From positions 124,001-188,000 of the forward strand of contig CAXXSU010000011.1 in the NCBI GenBank assembly GCA_963664465.2: a DNA stretch of 64,000 nt, written 5' to 3'. The notes beneath the pieces are model-generated. The model had not been told where the DNA came from, searched no databases, and was given only the letters and a program-made list of their open reading frames with translations. Source of the stretch: CAVOAK01 sp963664465. GTDB taxonomy: Bacteria; Pseudomonadota; Alphaproteobacteria; UBA8366; CAVOAK01. The translations under genes were made by a program, and so were the position numbers. Each line of letters begins with the position of its first letter. Position 1 is the stretch's first letter. This document shows, one piece after another, positions 9,341 to 18,576 of the stretch.

Positions 9341-9518
9341 AAGAACTCACAAACGGAGCATTCTCTGAGTTATACTGCACAACACCTTATAAATACGCCG
9401 TTTTGCGCCTGAACCGCAACTTTTTTTGTTTTTCCCAACAGTCCTAATCTTTGGGCAGTACAGTCGAATTCACGCCGATCCAATGGGTCTGGCTTCGGCT
9501 GTATTACTTGCGCGCACC

Positions 9519-9552
9519 GATTCCGAACGCCATTGCGCCGGCCAATGGAATC
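9519..9552 (-). terminator. hairpin immediately after ilvC
   Basis: Starting 1-2 bases after the ilvC stop codon, the sequence can fold as GATTCC...GGAATC with an inner CCATTG...CAATGG stem. There is no U-run after it, so it is a weak terminator candidate or an RNA-stability hairpin. Confidence 0.35.
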
Positions 9553-9553
9553 T

Positions 9554-10573
9554 TCAATTCTTCGTCTTATCGACCAGCTTGTTGGCGGCAATCCAGGGCA
9601 TCATGGACCGTAGCCGCTCGCCAACCTCTTCGACAGGATGCGCCGCGTGGCGCCGGCGCTCAGCCTTCAGGCGGGGTTGACCCACTGCGCATTCCTCCAT
9701 CCAGCCCTGAACGAATTTTCCGGATTGAATGTCCTCGAGGATTCGCTTCATTTCAGCTTTCGTGTCTTCCGTTATGACACGTGGACCACTCAAGTAATCG
9801 CCATACTCGGCCGTATTGGACACCGAGTAGCGCATATTTGCGAGACCGCCCTCATAGATCAAATCGACGATCAGTTTGACCTCGTGCAAACACTCGAAGT
9901 AGGCCATTTCCGGCGCGTAACCGGCTTCGGTTAGGGTCTCATAGGCGGCTCGGATTAACGCCGTGATACCACCGCATAAGACAGCCTGCTCGCCGAACAG
10001 GTCGGTTTCGCATTCTTCGCGAAATGTGGTTTCGATAATACCCGCCCGCCCGCCACCGATGGCGCTGGCGTAGGAGAGTGCGATCTCTTGGGTATTCCCC
10101 GATACGTCTTGATGCACGGCCATAAGACAGGGAACGCCGCCGCCACGTTGGTATTCGGAGCGCACGGTGTGGCCCGGACCCTTCGGCGCAATCATGAAGA
10201 TATCGAGATCGTCTCGCGGCTCGATCAGGTTGAAATGTATGCTGAGACCATGGGCAAAAGCGAGTGCGGAGCCCTGTTTCAAATTGGCACGCAGACTGGT
10301 CGCGTAGAGCTCCCGCTGGACCTCGTCTGGCGCAAGCATCATCATGATGTCAGCCCACTTCGCCGCATCGTCCGGCACCATGACATTGAAGCCGGCGTCG
10401 GTCGCCTTGATCGCCGAACCAGAGTCTGGCAGCAGCGCTACGGCGACTTCACTTACCCCGGACTCCCTCAGATTATTTGCATGAGCGTGACCCTGGCTGC
10501 CGTATCCAACGATGGCGATCTTTTTGTTCTTAACCAGATTTACATCGGCGTCCCGATCGTAATAGACACGCAT
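9554..10573 (-). CDS. ilvC: ketol-acid reductoisomerase (NADP+)
   Basis: Converts acetolactate or acetohydroxybutyrate to the dihydroxy acid in valine, leucine and isoleucine synthesis. The N-terminal Rossmann domain has the nucleotide motif GYGSQGHAHANNLRESG, followed by the knotted C-terminal domain with FREECETDLFGEQAVLCGG and the metal ligands in YFECLHEVKLIVDLIYEGG. Length is about 339 residues (class I, short form). I start it at MRVYYDRDADV (10573), preceded by GGGAGAAACGACC, rather than nine residues further out. It is downstream of ilvN with a 63-bp gap. Confidence 0.96.
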   Translation of the reverse strand: MRVYYDRDADVNLVKNKKIAIVGYGSQGHAHANNLRESGVSEVAVALLPDSGSAIKATDAGFNVMVPDDAAKWADIMMMLAPDEVQRELYATSLRANLKQGSALAFAHGLSIHFNLIEPRDDLDIFMIAPKGPGHTVRSEYQRGGGVPCLMAVHQDVSGNTQEIALSYASAIGGGRAGIIETTFREECETDLFGEQAVLCGGITALIRAAYETLTEAGYAPEMAYFECLHEVKLIVDLIYEGGLANMRYSVSNTAEYGDYLSGPRVITEDTKAEMKRILEDIQSGKFVQGWMEECAVGQPRLKAERRRHAAHPVEEVGERLRSMMPWIAANKLVDKTKN

Positions 10574-10636
10574 GGTCGTTTCTCCCTCTTGCATTTTCAA
10601 TACAGCGCCGCGCCGGACGCCGGTTGCGGTCGCGTT

Positions 10637-11140
10637 TTACAGCGCATGCGCGCCACGGGCAATTGCGACCGAGCCACTGCGGACAACCTCCACCTTTCCG
10701 AGATCGCGCATCAACTGGACGAAGGCATCAACTTTTCCCGGCGAGCCGTCGATTGCAAACACAAACGAGCCCGTCGTCGTGTCGGCGACGTTCGCCCTAA
10801 AGATGTCGGCAATGCGCAGTGATTCGCGGCGCTTGGGTCCACGGGCAACAACTTTAATGAGGGCGATCTCGCGCTCGATATGCGGACCTTCTGCGGTCAG
10901 ATCATGAACCGAGTGAATAGGCACTTGGCGGTCGAGCTGGGCTTTGATTTGGGCAATGATCATCGGCGTTCCGCTCGTCACGATGGTGATGCGCGATACG
11001 TCCTTGGTCTCGGTAACGGAGGAGACGGTGAGGCTTTCAATATTATAGCCACGCCCCGAGAAAAGCCCGATGACGCGCGCGAGCACTCCCGGCTCATTAT
11101 CAACGAGCACGGCGATCGTGTGACGCTCGATATCCTCCAT
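10637..11140 (-). CDS. ilvN: acetolactate synthase small (regulatory) subunit
   Basis: The regulatory subunit that activates the catalytic IlvB subunit and makes it sensitive to valine. An ACT domain covers about residues 5-80 (HTIAVLVDNEPGVLARVIGLFSGRGYN), followed by the C-terminal ACT-like domain. The 167-residue length is typical of IlvN/IlvH. It lies 80 bp downstream of ilvB and 63 bp upstream of ilvC on the same strand. Confidence 0.95.
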   Translation of the reverse strand: MEDIERHTIAVLVDNEPGVLARVIGLFSGRGYNIESLTVSSVTETKDVSRITIVTSGTPMIIAQIKAQLDRQVPIHSVHDLTAEGPHIEREIALIKVVARGPKRRESLRIADIFRANVADTTTGSFVFAIDGSPGKVDAFVQLMRDLGKVEVVRSGSVAIARGAHAL

Positions 11141-11220
11141 AACTCATCTCCACTCCGAAGGCCGCCGTAGCAATTCCAACGGCGGTCGCCTCTAGTAGCC
11201 ATTGCGCAAACAGACAGTGT

Positions 11221-12981
11221 CTAGACGAGAACCATTCCGTCTTCGGATGCCGGCGCCTCTGCTTTGTCCTCGGGACCAAGCAGGATTTCGTTGTGGGCGG
11301 CCCCCGACGGAATCATCGGAAAACAGTTTTCGTGCTGGTCCACTACAACGTCAACGACGACGGCACGGTCAATTGCGATCATCTCCTCGATCGCATCGTC
11401 GACTTCGGAGGGCTTGCTCACACGCAAGCCGGCCGCACCAAAGCTCTCTGCAAGCTTAACGAAATCGGGAAGCGCCTCCATGTAGCTCTCCGAGTATCGG
11501 CCGCCATGCATCAGCTCCTGCCATTGGCGCACCATGCCCATATACCGGTTATTGATGATGAAGACTTTCACCGGAAGCCGATACTGCATGATCGTCGACA
11601 GTTCCTGTATGTTCATGAGTACCGATGCCTCACCCGCGATATCGATCACCAGAGCATCGGGATGCGCGGCCTGCACACCCATCGCCGCCGGCAACCCATA
11701 ACCCATTGTGCCGAGGCCGCCCGACGTCATCCAATGATGCGGCTTCTCAAAACGATAGAGTTGAGCCGCCCACATTTGGTGCTGGCCAACCTCGGTCGTG
11801 ATGTAGGTTTCCCGATCCCGGGTCAGCTCATAGAGGCGTTGAATTGCATATTGTGGTTTGATGATCTTCTTGTCGGAACGAAATGCGTAACAATCGCGCG
11901 CCTGCCACTTGGCGATCTGATCCCACCATGCCTTGCGCGCCTTCGCATTGACGCGTTTAGGCCGCTTTTTCAACAGCCTGATCATATCGCTTAGGACGCT
12001 GGCCGCGTCGCCAACGATCGGGACATCGACTTGCACAGTCTTGTCGATGGAAGACGGGTCGATATCGATGTGGATCTTTTTCGAGCCTGGCGAAAATGCA
12101 TCGATCCGGCCCGTCACGCGATCGTCGAAGCGCGCGCCGACATTGACCATGACATCGCAATCATGCATCGCCAAGTTGGCCTCGTAGGTCCCGTGCATGC
12201 CGAGCATGCCAATGAAATGCTTGTCGGAAGCTGGAAATGCACCAAGCCCCATAAGTGTAAGCGTGCACGGGCTTCCGGTCAGTCGCACGAATTCGGTAAA
12301 CAGTTTGTTTGCCCGCAAACCTGAATTTATGATGCCGCCGCCGCCATAGATGATCGGACGCTTGGCATTCGCGATCAGATCGACGGCACGTTCGATCGCC
12401 TTCATGTCGCCTTTGGTTTGCGGCTTGTAGGTCTTGTGTCCGACTTCACTCGGCGTTGAATACAAGCCCTCGGCAAGCTGCACGTCCTTCGGCAGATCGA
12501 CGAGCACGGGCCCTGGTCGGCCACTGCGCGCAACATAAAACGCTTCGTGGATTGTCTCGCCGAGCTTGTTCGCGTCCTTTACCAAATAGCTGTGCTTGGT
12601 GCAGGGTCGTGTGATGCCGACCGTGTCGGCCTCTTGAAAGGCATCGTTGCCGATTAAATGGGTCGGCACCTGGCCAGTCAAACAAATGATGGGAATGCTG
12701 TCCATCAACGCGTCCGTTAAGCCAGTGACGGCATTTGTCGCGCCCGGGCCGCTGGTAACCAACAGGACCCCAACCTTGCCCGTCGAGCGTGCATAGCCCT
12801 CAGCCGCATGCGCAGCGCCTTGCTCATGACGCACGAGGATGTGTCGGAGCTCGTTCTGTTTAAACAGCTCGTCATAGATCGGCAAAACGGCGCCGCCGGG
12901 ATAGCCGAAGATGACGTCAACGCCTTGGTCAAGTAAGGCCCTGATGACGATCTGTGCTCCACTTAAACGCCGCCGTCCCAT
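11221..12981 (-). CDS. ilvB: acetolactate synthase large (catalytic) subunit
   Basis: Thiamine-diphosphate and FAD enzyme that makes acetolactate or acetohydroxybutyrate. The N-terminal ThDP domain carries VIFGYPGGAVLPIYDEL and the catalytic Glu region HEQGAAHAAEGYARSTGK. The central domain follows (ANAKRPIIYGGGGI), then the C-terminal ThDP domain with GLGTMGYGLPAAMGVQAA and the metal site GEASVLMNIQEL; the usual GDG is GEA here. Start MGRRRLSG (12981) is preceded by GAAAGGGTGTAGCG; an in-frame start ten residues earlier exists. Together with ilvN and ilvC it forms a BCAA run. Confidence 0.95.
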   Translation of the reverse strand: MGRRRLSGAQIVIRALLDQGVDVIFGYPGGAVLPIYDELFKQNELRHILVRHEQGAAHAAEGYARSTGKVGVLLVTSGPGATNAVTGLTDALMDSIPIICLTGQVPTHLIGNDAFQEADTVGITRPCTKHSYLVKDANKLGETIHEAFYVARSGRPGPVLVDLPKDVQLAEGLYSTPSEVGHKTYKPQTKGDMKAIERAVDLIANAKRPIIYGGGGIINSGLRANKLFTEFVRLTGSPCTLTLMGLGAFPASDKHFIGMLGMHGTYEANLAMHDCDVMVNVGARFDDRVTGRIDAFSPGSKKIHIDIDPSSIDKTVQVDVPIVGDAASVLSDMIRLLKKRPKRVNAKARKAWWDQIAKWQARDCYAFRSDKKIIKPQYAIQRLYELTRDRETYITTEVGQHQMWAAQLYRFEKPHHWMTSGGLGTMGYGLPAAMGVQAAHPDALVIDIAGEASVLMNIQELSTIMQYRLPVKVFIINNRYMGMVRQWQELMHGGRYSESYMEALPDFVKLAESFGAAGLRVSKPSEVDDAIEEMIAIDRAVVVDVVVDQHENCFPMIPSGAAHNEILLGPEDKAEAPASEDGMVLV

Positions 12982-13079
12982 CGCTACACCCTTTCGCCAT
13001 ACGCGCCGCAATAAGCCGCAAACAACTCCTGCCCATAAAGCAACTGCCCAGGGCTGTTCGCATTGCTGATCCGGCGGCT

Positions 13080-13111
13080 AAGAATAATTACGCGGGCAAA
13101 CCAAGCCCGCG
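13080..13111 (-). terminator. Rho-independent terminator between miaA and ilvB
   Basis: On the minus strand a 7-bp perfect stem CGCGGGC / GCCCGCG with a 7-nt loop is followed by TAATTATTCTT. It begins about 20 bp after the miaA stop codon and ends about 100 bp before ilvB, so it most likely ends miaA transcription. An attenuator for ilvB is less likely because no leader ORF fits before it. Confidence 0.65.
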
Positions 13112-13131
13112 CGGATGCGGACAATATGCGG

Positions 13132-14124
13132 TCAATCTGCGGTGGTCAACACATTTTGACGAATAAATGCAAAGATTTTCTCGCAATTACTTTCTGAATA
13201 TTGCGTTTCAATGACAAAATCCGCAATGATCTGAGTTCGAAACCAAGTCGTCTGCCGCTTCGCATAGCGTCGCGTCGCCTGTTGAGCATCATTAAGCGCT
13301 TGTTCAAGTGGCACTCGACCGTCGAGATAGGCGCCAAATTCCACCACGCCAAGCGCCTTCATGATCGGCAGACCTGGGTCATGCCCGGCGCGACGCAGCC
13401 GTCTGACTTCATCGACGGCGCCCAGCTCCAGCGTACGCGCCAATCTATCGTCACATCGCGCATAGAGCGCCCCGCGCGGCGGCCGCAGCAGGATGGTCAT
13501 GAACTGCAAATGGGTTGGCGGAATGGCTCTTGATTGTGCCTGAAACTCCGTGATCGAGGATCCCGTTGCTTCGAACACCTCAAGCGCGCGCATCACTCGT
13601 TGGCTGTCCCCCGGCGCGAGACGGCTCGCCGCTGCCGGATCACGCCCAGCCAGTTCCGCGTGGAGCGCCGCTGAGCCCTCTCCGACAAGACGTTGCTTCA
13701 GGCGCTGGCGAATTTCAGCCGCCACATCGGGTATCGATGATAGTCCTTCGACGAGCACTTTGAGATATAGTCCGGTACCGCCGACGACGACCGGCAGCCG
13801 ACCGGCATCATGAGCCGCAGAAATTTCGCGCAACGCCAATTCGCACCAACGCGCAGCCGAGCATTCGTCCGCCGCGGCGAAGACGCCGAACAAACGGTGC
13901 GGCACCAGCCCTTCGTCTTGCGGCGACGGACGGTTGCTTAGAATCCGCAGGTCCTCGTACACCTGAACGCTATCCGCATTGATGATCGTGCCGTCGAACG
14001 CCTGGGCTATCTTAGCTGCAAGCGCAGACTTGCCACTCGCCGTCGGACCGGCCACGACCAGCACCGGGAGCGGCGACTTGGCACTTCCATAAGCGTCCTG
14101 CCGTCGCGTGTTTGATCCCGACAT
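13132..14124 (-). CDS. miaA: tRNA dimethylallyltransferase
   Basis: Adds a dimethylallyl group to A37 of tRNAs that read UNN codons. The P-loop AGPTASGKSALAAKIA is near residue 26, followed by the DSVQVYEDLRILSNRPS substrate segment and the VVGGTGLYLKVLVEGL motif. Length (330) is normal. It is divergent from serB, with 47 bp between the two starts, so their promoters must overlap or lie inside the genes. Confidence 0.95.
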   Translation of the reverse strand: MSGSNTRRQDAYGSAKSPLPVLVVAGPTASGKSALAAKIAQAFDGTIINADSVQVYEDLRILSNRPSPQDEGLVPHRLFGVFAAADECSAARWCELALREISAAHDAGRLPVVVGGTGLYLKVLVEGLSSIPDVAAEIRQRLKQRLVGEGSAALHAELAGRDPAAASRLAPGDSQRVMRALEVFEATGSSITEFQAQSRAIPPTHLQFMTILLRPPRGALYARCDDRLARTLELGAVDEVRRLRRAGHDPGLPIMKALGVVEFGAYLDGRVPLEQALNDAQQATRRYAKRQTTWFRTQIIADFVIETQYSESNCEKIFAFIRQNVLTTAD

Positions 14125-14171
14125 GGCATCCCATTCTTGAATAGCTGTGTCGCCGCATTCAATATGCAGCG

Positions 14172-15080
14172 ATGGAGCACGTCTTCGTCCTGATCGCCGA
14201 TCCTCGAACCGCCATCGTCGACGATAGCATGGTGGTTGCCATCGCGCAGGCCATCAAACCCTTCACGAACGATGCCGCGCCGCCCAAGACCGATTGGCTT
14301 GCGCCAGGCGCCGCCTGCGAATTTGATTGCATCCTTGCAGACCCGCAAGCGGCCGTCATGGCTGCCCGCAGCGTGGTCGGAGGCGCGCCGGTCGATGTCT
14401 GCTGCGTGCCCCGCAGCGAGCGGCGGAAGCGGCTGCTGGTCGCCGACATGGATTCAACAGTCATAACTTTTGAAACGATCGACGAAGTCGCGGCCGGCGC
14501 GGGTCCGGAGATTGGCGCGAAAATCGCCCAGATCACGACCCGCGCGATGGCCGGTGAGATGGACTACGCGGACGCCTTCCGGCAACGCACGGCGTTGCTG
14601 AAAGGCCTTCCCGCAACCTTACTAGACGACGTACGCGGCCGTATTACTCTCACCGACGGTGCCCCCGAGTTGGTCGCAACGATGCGTGGCAATGGCGCGA
14701 TTTGTGCCCTGATTTCCAGCGGCCTGACCGTGTTCACCGATCATGTCGGCGAGGCGTTGGGCTTCGACCATACCTCGGGCAATCAGATCGAAATCGCCAA
14801 AGGCTGCATTACCGGCCACGCCATCGATCCAATTCAAGACGGCAGCTCGAAACTGGCAACGCTCCGCGCGTTACAACAGCAATATGGCCTACCACAAGAC
14901 GCGACGATGGCCGTGGGTGACGGCGCAAACGATGCCGAGATGATCGATGAAGCCGGTCTTGGCGTGGCATTTCACGCGAAGCCGATGCTCGCCGAGCGGG
15001 CCGCCGTACGCATCGACCATGCGGACCTAACGGCGCTGTTGTTCTTGCAGGGGTATCGACACTCGGAGTTTCGGCGCTAA
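14172..15080 (+). CDS. serB: phosphoserine phosphatase
   Basis: HAD-family enzyme for the last step of serine synthesis. The N-terminal 90 residues are an ACT-like regulatory domain. The catalytic domain begins with the HAD motif I nucleophile DMDSTVI (about residue 92), then SSGLTVFTDHV (motif II), the lysine region QDGSSKLATL, and the metal motif GDGANDAEMIDEAGLGVAFHAKP. Length (302) matches the two-domain alphaproteobacterial form. Its stop overlaps the stop of the convergent MFS gene by 4 bp. Confidence 0.94.
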   Translation: MEHVFVLIADPRTAIVDDSMVVAIAQAIKPFTNDAAPPKTDWLAPGAACEFDCILADPQAAVMAARSVVGGAPVDVCCVPRSERRKRLLVADMDSTVITFETIDEVAAGAGPEIGAKIAQITTRAMAGEMDYADAFRQRTALLKGLPATLLDDVRGRITLTDGAPELVATMRGNGAICALISSGLTVFTDHVGEALGFDHTSGNQIEIAKGCITGHAIDPIQDGSSKLATLRALQQQYGLPQDATMAVGDGANDAEMIDEAGLGVAFHAKPMLAERAAVRIDHADLTALLFLQGYRHSEFRR

Positions 15081-16351
15081 GTCGTGCGGACCTCGCTGGC
15101 CTGTGCGTCCCTGGTCAGTGTCATTGCGACGATGTTCGCGGCAAGCATTGCCGCAGCGATGAAGTAAAAGACCGCCTTCAAGCCGTAAAGGTCGGCGATC
15201 ATTCCACCAATGATGGGCATAACGACGGCAAGCCCAGACTGCATGCCGAACATGAGACTGGTTGCCGAGCCGCCAAGGCGTTCCGGCGTCAGGTCAAGCA
15301 TCCAGCTTTGAACGACCGGACGAACCGCATAGAGCGTCAAACCCAGCACCGACACGCCGACGATATAGGCGATATCGTTGGTCACAAAAGTCAGCGCGAG
15401 GATCATAATCGTAGTGGCGCTCAAACCCGCAACGACGACGCGACGCCGACCGATGCGATCCGACAATATTCCGGCGATAGGGGTCGCTATCATTCCGCCG
15501 ACCTGCATTCCCATCAGCGCGACGCCCATCAAAAGCGGCCCGATCTCCATGACATTTGCCAAGTAGAGCGGCAGAAAGGCGAGCAACCCAGTTTGCGCCA
15601 TCGATCGCAATCCAGTCATCAGACACAACCCTAAGACCGCCCGCTCCTTGACGACGGACAACATGCCAACGAAATAGTCTTGCAATCCCATTCCGCGCGG
15701 CCCACCGTCTGCGGCAGGAACATCGTGCGGCATCAAGAAAATCAACAGAATCGCGGCGATGGCAAAGATCGGCAGCGAATTGGCAACGGCCGTCCCCTGC
15801 CAGGTGAAGGACAAGAGCAGAGCACCGGCGACGAGTGGCGCCACGGCGTCTCCAAGATTGGCGCCGAGACCGTGGATGGCAAGCGCATACCCGCGGTTGG
15901 TGGGGTAGTTGGAAGACAGATAGGCAATCGCGGGCGGGTGCCAGAGATTGTTTGTTGCCCCAATCAGCAGCACCATTGTGCACAGCACGAGGTATTGCTT
16001 GGTAAATCCGAACATCATCAGCGCAACGCCGCCGACGGCAAGCGAGATGAACTGGAGGAGAACGCGCCGTCCGGTTACGTCGGTCAAGAGTCCGCTTGAG
16101 AAATTGGCGACCAGCGCACCGGTATGGAACAGCGCGACGAACAGCCCGGCTTCGCTATATGTGAGGCCCAGATCATCGGCAATAAACGGGACCAACAAGT
16201 AAAAGGTCGCAGCCGACCAGTGCGTCCCGCTGTGACCGAGGCTGGTCAAAAGAATTGTTGTCTGACCCTTGATCCGGGTCAGCAGGTTCAACGCAATTTC
16301 GGACAATCGTCTGTATCTCTTCGCGAATGGAGCGCCAGGATACACGCCCAA
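15077..16351 (-). CDS. MFS transporter
   Basis: A 424-residue major facilitator superfamily protein with about 12 hydrophobic segments. The loop-2/3 signature is present as GLLTDVTGRRVLLQF and its second-half counterpart as GILSDRIGRRRVVVAG. The N-terminal half carries LTSLGHSGTHWSAATFYLLVP, which is reminiscent of the fosmidomycin-resistance (Fsr) type, but I cannot assign a substrate. The first 25 residues are polar, so translation may start later. It is flanked by convergent serB and upstream degP on the same strand, with no functional link visible. Confidence 0.8.
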   Translation of the reverse strand: MGVYPGAPFAKRYRRLSEIALNLLTRIKGQTTILLTSLGHSGTHWSAATFYLLVPFIADDLGLTYSEAGLFVALFHTGALVANFSSGLLTDVTGRRVLLQFISLAVGGVALMMFGFTKQYLVLCTMVLLIGATNNLWHPPAIAYLSSNYPTNRGYALAIHGLGANLGDAVAPLVAGALLLSFTWQGTAVANSLPIFAIAAILLIFLMPHDVPAADGGPRGMGLQDYFVGMLSVVKERAVLGLCLMTGLRSMAQTGLLAFLPLYLANVMEIGPLLMGVALMGMQVGGMIATPIAGILSDRIGRRRVVVAGLSATTIMILALTFVTNDIAYIVGVSVLGLTLYAVRPVVQSWMLDLTPERLGGSATSLMFGMQSGLAVVMPIIGGMIADLYGLKAVFYFIAAAMLAANIVAMTLTRDAQASEVRTT

Positions 16352-16495
16352 TCACGCAAATAAAACGTTATCCCCCCTGCCACACCTGCCCACACTTGCA
16401 AGATTTTATACGGCAATGCGAAAAGCCCGCGCACATTCAGCCGCAACGAACAAGGCGGGGATTGCCGACGTTGGCGAATAGCGCTCAGGTCGAGA

Positions 16496-17989
16496 TCAAC
16501 TGGTTTTGATGCGCAGCGCCACAAAGTTCAAATCGTCGCCCCGCCTCACCTGCAGCAGGACCGAGCGCCGACCCAACTTCAGGGCTTCCTTGACCTTTGC
16601 CTCGACCTCCTGCGGCGATGTCACCTTGGTTTGATTGACTTCAACAATGACATCGCCAGGACGCAGCCCCTTTCGGGCGGCATCGCTCTTCTCTTCAACG
16701 TTTGTGATTACGACGCCTTCGGTATCGTCTTTGAGTTCGAACCTTTCGGCCAGTTCCTTCGTAAGCCCGGCCATCGACATGCCAAGCTCGTCGATCGACT
16801 CGCGTGCCCCGACGTCATCATCGCTACCGCGCAGCGACTGCAATGATGCCTGATCGACCTTTTCAAGCTCTCCGAGATTGACCGAAAGACCGACTTCCTT
16901 ACCGTCGCGCCAAACTTTGACGAGGACATTCTTGCCGACATCGGTTTCCGCTACCATTCTCGGCAATCTGCCTTGATCGGTTACCAACTTGCCGTCGAAC
17001 CACAGAATGACATCCCCGGTCTTGATTCCGGCCGCCGCGGCTGGACTGTCTTTGAGGACGCCACCGACCAACGCACCCTCGGCCTTCGCCAAGCCCAAAC
17101 TTTCTCCGATTTCTTCCGTCACAGCTTGAATCTGCACGCCGAGCCACCCGCGCCGTGTCGAGCCATATTTTTGCAACTGCTCAATTACGTTTCGCGCCAA
17201 CGACGACGCCACGGCAAAGCCGATGCCGATACTTCCGCCGCTCTGCGAAAAGATCGCCGTGTTGATGCCGATGACTTTGCCATCGACGTTGAACAACGGA
17301 CCGCCCGAGTTACCGCGGTTGATTGATGCGTCGGTTTGAAAGTAGTCGTCGTATGGACCTGAATTGATATCGCGTTGGCGGGCCGAAATGATGCCCACGG
17401 TTACTGTTCCGCCAAGTCCCATCGGGTTGCCGATGGCAATTGCCCAATCGCCTACCCTTACTTTGTCGGAGTCGGCCCACTCGACCGACGGCAGCGATGA
17501 CCCAGCCTCAATCTTCAAGAGCGCGAGATCGGTCTTCTCATCGCGGCCAACGATTTTTGCTTCATGCCGGACCCCAGTATACATGCGGACTATGATGCTC
17601 TCCGCTCCCTCCACGACATGATTGTTGGTCACTACAAGACCAGATGAATGTATGATGAAGCCCGAACCCAGAGATGTCGCCTGGCGCGGCGCGCCCTCGC
17701 GACGACGGCGATTGAACTCCTCAAAAAAGTCTCTGAATGGCGAGCCAGGGGGAAATTCGAAGCTCGGCGCCCCCTGTTGCCGACCTGCTACCTTCTGCGT
17801 TGTTACGATGTCCACAACCGCAGGCAATATGGTCTCTATCACATCGGCAAACGAGTCGGGCACCGGGCGGGCCGTGGCGGGCACCGGTATCCAGGCGATC
17901 GATCCCACCAAAAGCAGGATCAACGACAACCGCACCGCTAGTTGGGGGTAGCGGCGCACGTTGCGCACATCAATACTGTTCGAGCTCAT
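16496..17989 (-). CDS. degP: periplasmic serine protease DegP/HtrA (Do family)
   Basis: Envelope quality-control protease and chaperone. A signal sequence lies at about residues 17-41 (LSLILLLVGSIAWIPVPATARP). The trypsin-like domain has the triad His in VVTNNHVVEGAE, Asp in KTDLALLKIE and Ser in RGNSGGPLFNV, and two PDZ domains follow (from about 280 and 395; the latter has GLRPGDVIVEVNQTKV). Length 497 fits Do-type proteases. The hflK-hflC-DUF2065-degP order is common in alphaproteobacteria and groups membrane-protein quality control. A 15-bp tandem array lies just upstream. Confidence 0.94.
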   Translation of the reverse strand: MSSNSIDVRNVRRYPQLAVRLSLILLLVGSIAWIPVPATARPVPDSFADVIETILPAVVDIVTTQKVAGRQQGAPSFEFPPGSPFRDFFEEFNRRRREGAPRQATSLGSGFIIHSSGLVVTNNHVVEGAESIIVRMYTGVRHEAKIVGRDEKTDLALLKIEAGSSLPSVEWADSDKVRVGDWAIAIGNPMGLGGTVTVGIISARQRDINSGPYDDYFQTDASINRGNSGGPLFNVDGKVIGINTAIFSQSGGSIGIGFAVASSLARNVIEQLQKYGSTRRGWLGVQIQAVTEEIGESLGLAKAEGALVGGVLKDSPAAAAGIKTGDVILWFDGKLVTDQGRLPRMVAETDVGKNVLVKVWRDGKEVGLSVNLGELEKVDQASLQSLRGSDDDVGARESIDELGMSMAGLTKELAERFELKDDTEGVVITNVEEKSDAARKGLRPGDVIVEVNQTKVTSPQEVEAKVKEALKLGRRSVLLQVRRGDDLNFVALRIKTS

Positions 17990-18055
17990 TTCAGGATCGC
18001 TCCAATTTGGTTGGATCAGGTCGAACCCCTCTCGAGTTCAGTTTATTCCTTCTCA

Positions 18056-18190
18056 TTGTCGTGTTGACCGTTGTCGTGTTGACCGTTGTCGTGTTGACCG
18101 TTGTCGTGTTGACCGTTGTCGTGTTGACCGTTGTCGTGTTGACCGTTGTCGTGTTGACCGTTGTCGTGTTGACCGTTGTCGTGTTGACCG
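18056..18190. repeat. nine tandem copies of a 15-bp unit upstream of degP
   Basis: The unit ttgtcgtgttgaccg is repeated nine times without error, plus a partial tenth. It lies in the 5' leader/promoter region of degP. The minus strand is open through it (repeating TVNTT) and that frame ends with TGA one base before the degP ATG. I treat this as a consequence of a unit length divisible by three rather than as a gene, but short read-through translation into degP is conceivable. Confidence 0.95.
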
Positions 18191-18348
18191 TCACGGTGGA
18201 CGACTCGAACCATCCTGGCCGGTCTACCTCAATGCCCTAATATAGGTGCCAATATGGTGACAAAAAGGCATCCCGTGCCGCAAAGACGTCCAAATCGCAG
18301 CCATGTGAACTTCTCTTAGGATCGGGCATCGAGGTATCCGCCAACGGC

Positions 18349-18534
18349 TTATCCTCTGACGAGCCAGACCACAAGAACTCCGAAGATCATCGCAACAACA
18401 CCACCAATGCGCAGCACCGATGGCGCCAACCCCAACGCTTGTTGCATCATGCGCTGCATTCCCTCTGGAAATGCTGCGTAGAGCACGCCTTCGATGACGA
18501 ACAACAGGCCGACGGCCGTCAAGAAATCACTCAT
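18349..18534 (-). CDS. DUF2065 family small membrane protein
   Basis: A 61-residue protein with two hydrophobic helices (about residues 4-22 and 40-58) separated by a short loop (FPEGMQRMMQQALG). This is the DUF2065 pattern normally found beside hflC. Its function is unknown. The hydrophobic hairpin and neighbours suggest a part in the HflKC/FtsH membrane complex (inference). It lies 42 bp downstream of hflC. Confidence 0.85.
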   Translation of the reverse strand: MSDFLTAVGLLFVIEGVLYAAFPEGMQRMMQQALGLAPSVLRIGGVVAMIFGVLVVWLVRG

Positions 18535-18576
18535 AGCCGCATAGTGCGGGGCACGACGCCGGCGAGAAAGGCGGCC

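Noticed and set aside
13080..13111. Attenuator for the ilvBN operon
   Set aside because: There is only 20 bp between the miaA stop and the hairpin and no leader peptide; a plain miaA terminator fits better.
17991..18194. 67-residue minus-strand frame made of TVNTT repeats
   Set aside because: It exists because the 15-bp repeat is a multiple of three; no family and no Shine-Dalgarno. Kept only as a remark on degP.
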